This document shows positions 39,601 through 51,676 of a stretch of DNA of 64,000 nucleotides, one piece after another. Positions within the stretch are counted from its first letter, which is position 1. Every line of letters starts with the position of its first letter. The stretch lies in contig OZ024867.1 in NCBI GenBank assembly GCA_964017155.1, forward strand, positions 15,713,500 to 15,777,499, given 5' to 3'. The notes under the pieces were generated by a model that was not told where the DNA came from, searched no databases, and worked only from the letters and a program-made list of their open reading frames with translations. The position numbers were made by a program, and so were the translations under genes. The stretch comes from Oasisia sp. SBJ-2009 (taxonomy: Eukaryota; Annelida; Polychaeta; Sabellida; Siboglinidae).

Positions 39601-41554
39601 TAAGACTTGTTGTGAAAGACTTGATGTGTAAGACTTGATGTGTAAGACTTGATGTGTAAGACTTGGTGTGTAAGACTTGATTTGTAAGACTTGGTGTGAA
39701 ACACTTGATGTGTAAGACTTGATGTATAAGACTTGATGTGTAAGACTTGGTGTGTAAGACTTGGTGTGTAAGACTTGGTGTGTAAGACATGGTGTGTTAT
39801 ACTTGATGTGTAAGATTTGATGTGTAAGACAGGGTGTGAAAGACACGGTGTGTAAGACTTGGTGTGTAAGACATGGTGTGTAAGACTTGGTGTGTAAGAC
39901 ATGGTGTGTAAGACTTGGTGTTTAAGACATGGTGTGTAATACTTGAGGTGTAAGACTTGATGTGTACGACCTGGTGTGTAAGCCCTGGTGTGTAAGATAT
40001 GGTGTGTAAGACCTGGTGTGTAAGACATGGTGTGTAAGACTTGGTGTGTAAGACTCGGTGTGTAAGACATGGTGTGTAAGACATGGTGTGTAAGACAAGG
40101 TGTGTAAGACCTGGTGTGTAAGACATGGTGTGTAAGACCTGGTGTGTAAGACTTGGTGTGTAAGATTTGATGTGTAAGACTTGATGTGTAAGACTTGGTG
40201 TGTAAGACTTGGTGTGTAAGACCAGGTGTGTAAGACTTGGTGTGTAAGACTTGTTGTGTACGACATGGTGTGTAAGACTTGGTGTGTAAGACATGGTGTG
40301 TAAGACATGGTGTGTAAGACTTGATGTGTAAGACATTGTGTGTAAGACTTGGTGTTTAAGACATGGTGTGTAAGACTTGGTGTGTAAGACTCGGTGTGTA
40401 AGACATGGTGTGTAAGACATGGTGTGTAAGACAAGGTGTGTAAGACCTGGTGTGTAAGACATGGTGTGTAAGACCTGGTGTGTAAGACTTGGTGTGTAAG
40501 ATTTGATGTGTAAGACTTGATGTGTAAGACTTGGTGTGTAAGACCAGGTGTGTAAGACTTGGTGTGTAAGACTTGTTGTGTACGACATGGTGTGTAAGAC
40601 TTGGTGTGTAAGACATGGTGTGTAAGACTTGGTGTGTAAGACATGGTGTGTAAGACTTGGTGTATAAGACTTGTTGTGAAAGACTTGATGTGTAAGACTT
40701 GATGTGTAAGACTTGATGTGTAAGAGTTGGTGTGTAAGACTTGATTTGTAAGACTTGGTGTGAAACACTTGATGTGTAAGACTGGATGTGTAAGACTTGA
40801 TGTGTAAGACTTGGTGTGTAAGACTTGGTGTGTAAGACTTGGTGTGTAAGACATGGTGTGTTATACTTGATGTGTAAGATTTGATGTGTAAGACAGGGTG
40901 TGAAAGATATGGTGTGTAAGACTTGGTGTGTAAGACATGGTGTGTAAGACTTGGTGTGTAAGACATGGTGTGTAAGACTTGGTGTGTAAGACATGGTGTG
41001 TAATACTTGAGGTGTAAGACTTGATGTGTACGACATGGTGTGTAAGCCCTGGTGTGTAAGACATGGTGTGTAAGACTTGGTGTGTAAGACTTAGTGTGTA
41101 AGACATGGTGTTTAAGACATGGTGTGTAAGACATGGTGTGTAAGACTTGGTGTGAAAGACTTGATGTGTAAGACTTGATGTGTAAGATTTGGTGTGTAAG
41201 ACTTGGTGTGTAAAACATGGTGTGTACGACATTGTGTGTAAGACTTGGTGTGAAAGACTTGATGTGTAAGACTTGATGTGTAAGACTTGGTGTGTAAGAC
41301 TTGGTGTGTAAGACATGGTGTGTAAGACTTGGTGTGTAAGACTTGGTGTGAAAGACTTGATGTGTAAGACTTGATGTGTAAGACTTGATGTGTAACACTT
41401 GGTGTGTAAGACTTGATGTGTAAGACTTGGTGTGAAACACTTGATGTGTAAGACTTGATGTGTAAGACTTGATGTGTAAGACTTGATGTGTAAGACTTGA
41501 TGTGTAAGACTTGGTGTGTAAGACTTGGTGTGTAAGACTTGGTGTGTAAGACAT
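36641..41554 (+). repeat. Block B higher-order repeat 6, rearranged (4,914 bp, 351 monomers)
   Basis: This is the longest interval between markers and a mosaic. It begins like the 3,024-bp HOR, then carries an internal 238-bp duplication (the gttgtgtaatactt string at 38,111 and again at 38,349). It ends with material matching the transition segment at 17,486 bp. The stretch 37,490-39,130 is also found at 61,234-62,874. Confidence 0.8.
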
Positions 41555-43892
41555 GGTGTGTTATACTTGATGTGTAAGATTTGATGTGTAAGACAGGGTG
41601 TGAAAGACATGGTGTGTAAGACTTGGTGTGTAAGACATGGTGTGTAAGACTAGGTGTGTAAGACATGGTGTGTAAGACATGGTGTGTAAGACTTGGTGTG
41701 TAAGACATGGTGTGTAGGACATGGTGTGTAGGACATGGTGTGTAAGACTTGGTGTGTAAAACTTGATGTGTAAGACGTGGTGTGTAAGACCTGGTGTGTA
41801 AGACATGGTGTGTAAGACCTGGTGTGTAAGACATGGTGTGTAAGACTTGATGTGTAAGACCTAGTGTGTAAGACTTGGTGTGTAAGACATGGTGTGTAAT
41901 ACTTGATGTGTAAGACTTGATGTGTACGACATTGTGTGTAAGCCCTGGTGTGTAAGACATGGTGTGTAAGACCTGGTGTGTAAGACATGGTGTGTAAGAC
42001 TTGCTGTGTAAGTCTTAGTGTGTAAGACATGGTGTTTAAGACATGGTGTGTAGGACATGGTGTGTAAGACTTGGTGTGAAAGACTTGGTGTGTAAGACAT
42101 GGTGTGTAAGACTTGGTGTGTAAGACTTGGTGTGAAAGACTTGATGTGTAAGACTTGATGTGTAAGACTTGATGTGTAAGACTTGGTGTGTAAGACTTGA
42201 TGTGTAAGACTTGGTGTGAAACACTTGATATGTAAGACTTGATGTGTAAGACTTGGTGTGTAAGACATGGTGTGTAAGACTTGGTGTGTAAGACTCGGTG
42301 TGTAAGACATGGTGTGTAAGACTTGCTGTGTAAGTCTTAGTGTGTAAGACATGGTGTTTAAGACATGGTGTGTAGGACATGGTGTGTAAGACTTGGTGTG
42401 TAAAACTTGGTGTGTAAGACATGGTGTGTAAGACCTGGTGTGTAAGACATGGTGTGTAAGACCTGGTGTGTAAGACATGGTGTGTAAGACTTGATGTGTA
42501 AGACCTGGTGTGTAAGACTTGGTGTGTAAGACTTAGTGTGCAAGACATGGTGTTTAAGACATGGTGTGTAAGACATGGTGTGTAAGACTTGGTGTGAAAG
42601 ACTTGATGTGTAAGACTTGATGTGTAAGACTTGGTGTGTAAGACTTGGTGTGTAAGACATGGTGTGTAAGACTTGGTGTGTAAGACTTGGTGTGAAAGAC
42701 TTGATGTGTAAGACTTGATGTGTAAGACTTGATGTGTAAGACTTGGTGTGTAAGACTTGATGTGTAAGACTTGGTGTGAAACACTTGATATGTAAGACTT
42801 GATGTGTAAGACTTGGTGTGTAAGACATGGTGTGTAAGACTTGGTGTGTAAGACTCGGTGTGTAAGACATGGTGTGTAAGACTTGGTGTGTAAGTCTTAG
42901 TGTGTAAGACATGGTGTTTAAGACATGGTGTGTAGGACATGGTGTGTAAGACTTGGTGTGTAAGACTTGGTGTGTAAGACATGGTGTGTAAGACTTGGTG
43001 TATAAGACTTGTTGTGAAAGACTTGATGTGTAAGACTTGATGTGTAAGACTTGATGTGTAAGAGTTGGTGTGTAAGACTTGATTTGTAAGACTTGGTGTG
43101 AAACACTTGATGTGTAAGACTGGATGTGTAAGACTTGATGTGTAAGACTTGGTGTGTAAGACTTGGTGTGTAAGACTTGGTGTGTAAGACATGGTGTGTT
43201 ATACTTGATGTGTAAGATTTGATGTGTAAGACAGGGTGTGAAAGATATGGTGTGTAAGACTTGGTGTGTAAGACATGGTGTGTAAGACTTGGTGTGTAAG
43301 ACATGGTGTGTAAGACTTGGTGTGTAAGACATGGTGTGTAATACTTGAGGTGTAAGACTTGATGTGTACGACATGGTGTGTAAGCCCTGGTGTGTAAGAC
43401 ATGGTGTGTAAGACTTGGTGTGTAAGACTTAGTGTGTAAGACATGGTGTTTAAGACATGGTGTGTAAGACATGGTGTGTAAGACTTGGTGTGAAAGACTT
43501 GATGTGTAAGACTTGATGTGTAAGATTTGGTGTGTAAGACTTGGTGTGTAAAACATGGTGTGTACGACATTGTGTGTAAGACTTGGTGTGAAAGACTTGA
43601 TGTGTAAGACTTGATGTGTAAGACTTGGTGTGTAAGACTTGGTGTGTAAGACATGGTGTGTAAGACTTGGTGTGTAAGACTTGGTGTGAAAGACTTGATG
43701 TGTAAGACTTGATGTGTAAGACTTGATGTGTAACACTTGGTGTGTAAGACTTGATGTGTAAGACTTGGTGTGAAACACTTGATGTGTAAGACTTGATGTG
43801 TAAGACTTGATGTGTAAGACTTGATGTGTAAGACTTGATGTGTAAGACTTGGTGTGTAAGACTTGGTGTGTAAGACTTGGTGTGTAAGACAT
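41555..43892 (+). repeat. Block B higher-order repeat 7 (2,338 bp, 167 monomers)
   Basis: This copy opens with the block B marker and carries gctgtgtaagtctt twice (near 42,002 and 42,323). It belongs to the first copy of the 7.8-kb tandem duplication. It is 28 bp longer than its counterpart at 49,367-51,676. It also forms a local tandem with 39.2-41.5 kb material at 2,338 bp. Confidence 0.84.
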
Positions 43893-46800
43893 GGTGTGTT
43901 ATACTTGATGTGTAAGATTTGATGTGTAAGACAGGGTGTGAAAGACATGGTGTGTAAGACTTGGTGTGTAAGACATGGTGTGTAAGACTAGGTGTGTAAG
44001 ACATGGTGTGTAAGACATGGTGTGTAAGACTTGGTGTGTAAGACATGGTGTGTAGGACATGGTGTGTAGGACATGGTGTGTAAGACTTGGTGTGTAAAAC
44101 TTGATGTGTAAGACGTGGTGTGTAAGACCTGGTGTGTAAGACATGGTGTGTAAGACCTGGTGTGTAAGACATGGTGTGTAAGACTTGATGTGTAAGACCT
44201 AGTGTGTAAGACTTGGTGTGTAAGACATGGTGTGTAATACTTGATGTGTAAGACTTGATGTGTACGACATTGTGTGTAAGCCCTGGTGTGTAAGACATGG
44301 TGTGTAAGACCTGGTGTGTAAGACATGGTGTGTAAGACTTGCTGTGTAAGTCTTAGTGTGTAAGACATGGTGTTTAAGACATGGTGTGTAGGACATGGTG
44401 TGTAAGACTTGGTGTGAAAGACTTGGTGTGTAAGACATGGTGTGTAAGACTTGGTGTGTAAGACTTGGTGTGAAAGACTTGATGTGTAAGACTTGATGTG
44501 TAAGACTTGATGTGTAAGACTTGGTGTGTAAGACTTGATGTGTAAGACTTGGTGTGAAACACTTGATATGTAAGACTTGATGTGTAAGACTTGGTGTGTA
44601 AGACATGGTGTGTAAGACTTGGTGTGTAAGACTCGGTGTGTAAGACATGGTGTGTAAGACTTGCTGTGTAAGTCTTAGTGTGTAAGACATGGTGTTTAAG
44701 ACATGGTGTGTAGGACATGGTGTGTAAGACTTGGTGTGTAAAACTTGGTGTGTAAGACATGGTGTGTAAGACCTGGTGTGTAAGACATGGTGTGTAAGAC
44801 CTGGTGTGTAAGACATGGTGTGTAAGACTTGATGTGTAAGACCTGGTGTGTAAGACTTGGTGTGTAAGACTTAGTGTGCAAGACATGGTGTTTAAGACAT
44901 GGTGTGTAAGACATGGTGTGTAAGACTTGGTGTGAAAGACTTGATGTGTAAGACTTGATGTGTAAGACTTGGTGTGTAAGACTTGGTGTGTAAGACATGG
45001 TGTGTAAGACTTGGTGTGTAAGACTTGGTGTGAAAGACTTGATGTGTAAGACTTGATGTGTAAGACGTGATGTGTAAGACTTGGTGTGTAAGACTTGATG
45101 TGTAAGACTTGGTGTGAAACACTTGATATGTAAGACTTGATGTGTAAGACTTGGTGTGTAAGACATGGTGTGTAAGACTTGGTGTGTAAGACTCGGTGTG
45201 TAAGACATGGTGTGTAAGACTTGGTGTGTAAGTCTTAGTGTGTAAGACATGGTGTTTAAGACATGGTGTGTAGGACATGGTGTGTAAGACTTGGTGTGTA
45301 AGACTTGGTGTGTAAGACTTAGTGTGTAAGACATGGTGTTTAAGACATGGTGTGTAAGACATGGTGTGTAAGACTTGGTGTGAAAGACTTGATGTGTAAG
45401 ACTTGATGTGTAAGACTTGGTGTGTAAGACTTGGTGTGTAAGACATGGTGTGTAAGACTTGGTGTGTAAGACTTGGTGTGAAAGACTTGATGTGTAAGAC
45501 TTGATGTGTAAGATTTGATGTGTAGGACTTGGTGTGTAAGACTTGATGTGTAAGACTTGGTGTGAAACACTTGATATGTAAGACTTGATGTGTAAGACTT
45601 GGTGTGTAAGACATGGTGTGTAAGACTTGGTGTGTAAGACTCGGTGTGTAAGACATGGTGTGTAAGACTTGGTGTGTAAGACTCGGTGTGTAAGACATGG
45701 TGTGTAAGACTTGGTGTGTAAGTCTTAGTGTGTAAGACATGGTGTTTAAGACATGGTGTGTAGGACATGGTGTGTAAGACTTGGTGTGTAAGACTTGGTG
45801 TGTAAGACTTAGTGTGTAAGACATGGTGTTTAAGACATGGTGTGTAAGACATGGTGTGTAAGACTTGGTGTGAAAGACTTGATGTGTAAGACTTGATGTG
45901 TAAGACTTGGTGTGTAAGACTTGGTGTGTAAGACATGGTGTGTAAGACTTGGTGTGTAAGACTTGGTGTGAAAGAGTTGATGTGTAAGACTTGATGTGTA
46001 AGATTTGATGTGTAGGACTTGGTGTGTAAGACTTGATGTGTAAGACTTGGTGTGAAACACTTGATATGTAAGACTTGATGTGTAAGACTTGGTGTGTAAG
46101 ACATGGTGTGTAAGACTTGGTGTGTAAGACTCGGTGTGTAAGACATGGTGTGTAAGACTTGGTGTGTAAGTCTTAGTGTGTAAGACATGGTGTTTAAAAC
46201 ATGGTGTGTAGGACATGGTGTGTAAGACTTGGTGTGTAAAACTTGGTGTGTAAGACATGGTGTGTAAGACCTGGTGTGTAAGACATGGTGTGTAAGACCT
46301 GGTGTGTAAGACATGGTGTGTAAGACTTGATGTGTAAGACCTGGTGTGTAAGACTTGGTGTGTAAGACATGTTGTGTAATACTTGATGTGTCAGACTTGA
46401 TGTGTACGACATGGTGTGTAAGCCCTGGTGTATAATACATGGTGTGTAAGACCTGGTGTGTAAGACATGGTGTGTAAGACTTGGTGTGTAAGACTTGATG
46501 TGTAAGACTTGATGTGTAAGATTTGGTGTGTAAGACTTGGTGTGTATAACATGGTGTGTAAGACATGGTGTGTAAGACTTGGTGTGAAAGACTTGATGTG
46601 TAAGACTTGATGTGTAAGACTTGGTGTGTAAGACTTGGTGTATAAGACATGGTGTGTAAGACTTGGTGTTTAAGACTTGGTGTGAAAGACTTGATGTGTA
46701 AGACTTGATGTGTAAGACTTGGTGTGTAAGACTTGATGTGTAAGGATTGGTGTGAAACACTTGATGTGTAAGACTTGATGTGTAAGACTTGATGTGTAAG

Positions 46801-47378
46801 ACTTGGTGAGTATGACTTGGTGTGTATGACTTGGTGTGTAAGACAGGGTGTGAAAGACATGGTGTGTAAGACTTGGTGTGTAAGACATGGTGTGTAAGAC
46901 ATGGTGTGTAAGACATGGTGTGTAAGACTTGGTGTGTAAGACATGGTGTGTAAGACATGGTGTGTAAGACTTGGTGTGTAACACATGGTATGTAAAACTT
47001 GGTGTGTAAGACATGGTGTGTAGGACATGGTGTGTAGGACATGGTGTGTAAGACTTGGTGTGTAAAACTTGGTGTGTAAGACATGGTGTGTAAGACCTGG
47101 TGTGTAATACATGGTGTGTAAGACTTGATGTGTAAGACTTGATGTGTAAGACTTGGTGTGTAAGACATGGTGTGTTATACTTGATGTGTAAGATTTGATG
47201 TGTAAGACATGGTGTGTAAGACATGGTGTGTAAGACTTGATGTGTAAGACTTGGTGTGAAACACTTGATGTGTAAGACTTGATGTGTAAGACTTGATGTG
47301 TAAGACTTGATGTGTAAGACTTGATGTGTAAGACTTGGTGTGTAAGACTTGGTGTGTAAGACTTGGTGTGTAAGACAT
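43893..47378 (+). repeat. Block B higher-order repeat 8 (3,486 bp, 249 monomers)
   Basis: This is a long copy, equal in length and order to 51,677-55,162. It contains a singleton T-to-G change at 45,067 (gacgtg) absent from its twin. Relative to the 3,024-bp HOR it has 33 extra monomers. Confidence 0.85.
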
Positions 47379-49366
47379 GGTGTGTTATACTTGATGTGTA
47401 AGATTTGATGTGTAAGACAGGGTGTGAAAGACATGGTGTGTAAGACTTGGTGTGTAAGACATGGTGTGTAAGACTAGGTGTGTAAGACATGGTGTGTAAG
47501 ACATGGTGTGTAAGACTTGGTGTGTAAGACATGGTGTGTAGGACATGGTGTGTAGGACATGGTGTGTAAGACTTGGTGTGTAAAACTTGATGTGTAAGAC
47601 ATGGTGTGTAAGACCTGGTGTGTAAGACATGGTGTGTAAGACCTGGTGTGTAAGACATGGTGTGTAAGACTTGATGTGTAAGACCTAGTGTGTAAGACTT
47701 GGTGTGTAAGACATGGTGTGTAATACTTGATGTGTAAGACTTGATGTGTACGACATTGTGTGTAAGCCCTGGTGTGTAAGACATGGTGTGTAAGACCTGG
47801 TGTGTAAGACATGGTGTGTAAGACTTGGTGTGTAAGACTTAGTGTGTAAGACATGGTGTTTAAGACATGGTGTGTAAGACATGGTGTGTAAGACTTGGTG
47901 TGAAAGACTTGGTGTGTAAGACATGGTGTGTAAGACTTGGTGTGTAAGACTTGGTGTGAAAGACTTGATGTGTAAGACTTGATGTGTAAGACTTGATGTG
48001 TAAGACTTGGTGTGTAAGACTTGATGTGTAAGACTTGGTGTGAAACACTTGATATGTAAGACTTGATGTGTAAGACTTGGTGTGTAAGACATGGTGTGTA
48101 AGACTTGGTGTGTAAGACTCGGTGTGTAAGACATGGTGTGTAAGACCTGGTGTGTAAGACTTGATGTGTAAGACTTGATGTGTAAGACTTGATGTGTAAG
48201 ACTTGGTGTGTAAGACTTGATGTGTAAGACTTGGTGTGAAACACTTGATATGTAAGACTTGATGTGTAAGACTTGGTGTGTAAGACATGGTGTGTAAGAC
48301 ATGGTGTGTAAGACCTGGTGTGTAAGACATGGTGTGTAAGACTTGATGTGTAAGACCTGGTGTGTAAGACTTGGTGTGTAAGACTTAGTGTGCAAGACAT
48401 GGTGTTTAAGACATGGTGTGTAAGACATGGTGTGTAAGACTTGGTGTGAAAGACTTGATGTGTAAGACTTGATGTGTAAGACTTGGTGTGTAAGACTTGG
48501 TGTGTAAGACATGGTGTGTAAGACTTGGTGTGTAAGACTTGGTGTGAAAGACTTGATGTGTAAGACTTGATGTGTAAGACTTGATGTGTAAGACTTGGTG
48601 TGTAAGACTTGATGTGTAAGACTTGGTGTGAAACACTTGATATGTAAGACTTGATGTGTAAGACTTGGTGTGTAAGACAAGGTGTGTAAGACTTGGTGTG
48701 TAAGACTCGGTGTGTAAGACATGGTGTGTAAGACTTGGTGTGTAAGTCTTAGTGTGTAAGACATGGTGTTTAAGACATGGTGTGTAGGACATGGTGTGTA
48801 AGACTTGGTGTGTAAGACTTGGTGTGTAAGACTTAGTGTGTAAGACATGGTGTTTAAGACATGGTGTGTAAGACATGGTGTGTAAGACTTGGTGTGAAAG
48901 ACTTGATGTGTAAGACTTGATGTGTAAGACTTGATGTGTAAGACTTGGTGTGTAAGACTTGGTGTGTAAGACATGGTGTGTAAGACTTGGTGTGTAAGAC
49001 TTGGTGTGAAAGACTTGATGTGTAAGACTTGATGTGTAAGATTTGATGTGTAGGACTTGGTGTGTAAGACTTGATGTGTAAGACTTGATGTGTAAGACTT
49101 GGTGTGTAAGACTTGGTGTGTAAGACATGGTGTGTAAGACTTGGTGTGTAAGACTTGGTGTGAAAGACTTGATGTGTAAGACTTGATGTGTAAGACTTGA
49201 TGTGTAACACTTGGTGTGTAAGACTTGATGTGTAAGACTTGGTGTGAAACACTTGATGTGTAAGACTTGATGTGTAAGACTTGATGTGTAAGACTTGATG
49301 TGTAAGACTTGATGTGTAAGACTTGGTGTGTAAGACTTGGTGTGTAAGACTTGGTGTGTAAGACAT
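47379..49366 (+). repeat. Block B higher-order repeat 9 (1,988 bp, 142 monomers)
   Basis: This copy contains the junction of the 7.8-kb tandem duplication at 49,066-49,087. Sequence left of the junction continues the order seen at 55,163-56,871. Sequence right of it restarts the order seen at 41,254 onward. Confidence 0.84.
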
Positions 49367-51676
49367 GGTGTGTTATACTTGATGTGTAAGATTTGATGTG
49401 TAAGACAGGGTGTGAAAGACATGGTGTGTAAGACTTGGTGTGTAAGACATGGTGTGTAAGACTAGGTGTGTAAGACATGGTGTGTAAGACATGGTGTGTA
49501 AGACTTGGTGTGTAAGACATGGTGTGTAGGACATGGTGTGTAGGACATGGTGTGTAAGACTTGGTGTGTAAAACTTGATGTGTAAGACGTGGTGTGTAAG
49601 ACCTGGTGTGTAAGACATGGTGTGTAAGACCTGGTGTGTAAGACATGGTGTGTAAGACTTGATGTGTAAGACCTAGTGTGTAAGACTTGGTGTGTAAGAC
49701 ATGGTGTGTAATACTTGATGTGTAAGACTTGATGTGTACGACATTGTGTGTAAGCCCTGGTGTGTAAGACATGGTGTGTAAGACCTGGTGTGTAAGACAT
49801 GGTGTGTAAGACTTGCTGTGTAAGTCTTAGTGTGTAAGACATGGTGTTTAAGACATGGTGTGTAGGACATGGTGTGTAAGACTTGGTGTGAAAGACTTGG
49901 TGTGTAAGACATGGTGTGTAAGACTTGGTGTGTAAGACTTGGTGTGAAAGACTTGATGTGTAAGACTTGATGTGTAAGACTTGATGTGTAAGACTTGGTG
50001 TGTAAGACTTGATGTGTAAGACTTGGTGTGAAACACTTGATATGTAAGACTTGATGTGTAAGACTTGGTGTGTAAGACATGGTGTGTAAGACTTGGTGTG
50101 TAAGACTCGGTGTGTAAGACATGGTGTGTAAGACTTGCTGTGTAAGTCTTAGTGTGTAAGACATGGTGTTTAAGACATGGTGTGTAGGACATGGTGTGTA
50201 AGACTTGGTGTGTAAAACTTGGTGTGTAAGACATGGTGTGTAAGACCTGGTGTGTAAGACATGGTGTGTAAGACCTGGTGTGTAAGACATGGTGTGTAAG
50301 ACTTGATGTGTAAGACCTGGTGTGTAAGACTTGGTGTGTAAGACTTAGTGTGCAAGACATGGTGTTTAAGACATGGTGTGTAAGACATGGTGTGTAAGAC
50401 TTGGTGTGAAAGACTTGATGTGTAAGACTTGATGTGTAAGACTTGGTGTGTAAGACTTGGTGTGTAAGACATGGTGTGTAAGACTTGGTGTGTAAGACTT
50501 GGTGTGAAAGACTTGATGTGTAAGACTTGATGTGTAAGACTTGATGTGTAAGACTTGGTGTGTAAGACTTGATGTGTAAGACTTGGTGTGAAACACTTGA
50601 TATGTAAGACTTGATGTGTAAGACTTGGTGTGTAAGACATGGTGTGTAAGACTTGGTGTGTAAGACTCGGTGTGTAAGACATGGTGTGTAAGACTTGGTG
50701 TGTAAGTCTTAGTGTGTAAGACATGGTGTTTAAGACATGGTGTGTAGGACATGGTGTGTAAGACTTGGTGTGTAAGACTTGGTGTGTAAGACATGGTGTG
50801 TAAGACTTGGTGTATAAGACTTGTTGTGAAAGACTTGATGTGTAAGACTTGATGTGTAAGACTTGATGTGTAAGAGTTGGTGTGTAAGACTTGATTTGTA
50901 AGACTTGGTGTGAAACACTTGATGTGTAAGACTGGATGTGTAAGACTTGATGTGTAAGACTTGGTGTGTAAGACTTGGTGTGTAAGACTTGGTGTGTAAG
51001 ACATGGTGTGTTATACTTGATGTGTAAGATTTGATGTGTAAGACAGGGTGTGAAAGATATGGTGTGTAAGACTTGGTGTGTAAGACATGGTGTGTAAGAC
51101 TTGGTGTGTAAGACATGGTGTGTAATACTTGAGGTGTAAGACTTGATGTGTACGACATGGTGTGTAAGCCCTGGTGTGTAAGACATGGTGTGTAAGACTT
51201 GGTGTGTAAGACTTAGTGTGTAAGACATGGTGTTTAAGACATGGTGTGTAAGACATGGTGTGTAAGACTTGGTGTGAAAGACTTGATGTGTAAGACTTGA
51301 TGTGTAAGATTTGGTGTGTAAGACTTGGTGTGTAAAACATGGTGTGTACGACATTGTGTGTAAGACTTGGTGTGAAAGACTTGATGTGTAAGACTTGATG
51401 TGTAAGACTTGGTGTGTAAGACTTGGTGTGTAAGACATGGTGTGTAAGACTTGGTGTGTAAGACTTGGTGTGAAAGACTTGATGTGTAAGACTTGATGTG
51501 TAAGACTTGATGTGTAACACTTGGTGTGTAAGACTTGATGTGTAAGACTTGGTGTGAAACACTTGATGTGTAAGACTTGATGTGTAAGACTTGATGTGTA
51601 AGACTTGATGTGTAAGACTTGATGTGTAAGACTTGGTGTGTAAGACTTGGTGTGTAAGACTTGGTGTGTAAGACAT
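49367..51676 (+). repeat. Block B higher-order repeat 10 (2,310 bp, 165 monomers)
   Basis: This is the counterpart of 41,555-43,892 in the second duplicate. It is shorter by two monomers near 51,075-51,120, where one ggtgtgtaagactt/ggtgtgtaagacat pair is missing before the ggtgtgtaatactt monomer. The remaining order is the same. Confidence 0.84.

Larger units (their letters stand above)
41254..49087 (+). repeat. 7.8-kb tandem duplication, copy 1
   Basis: The monomer order here repeats directly to the right at 7,812 bp up to about 43.3 kb, and at 7,784 bp after that, because of a 28-bp deletion in copy 2. It spans HOR 7, HOR 8 and parts of HORs 6 and 9. Identity at its right end runs through 49,087, against 56,871 in copy 2. 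Confidence 0.88.
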
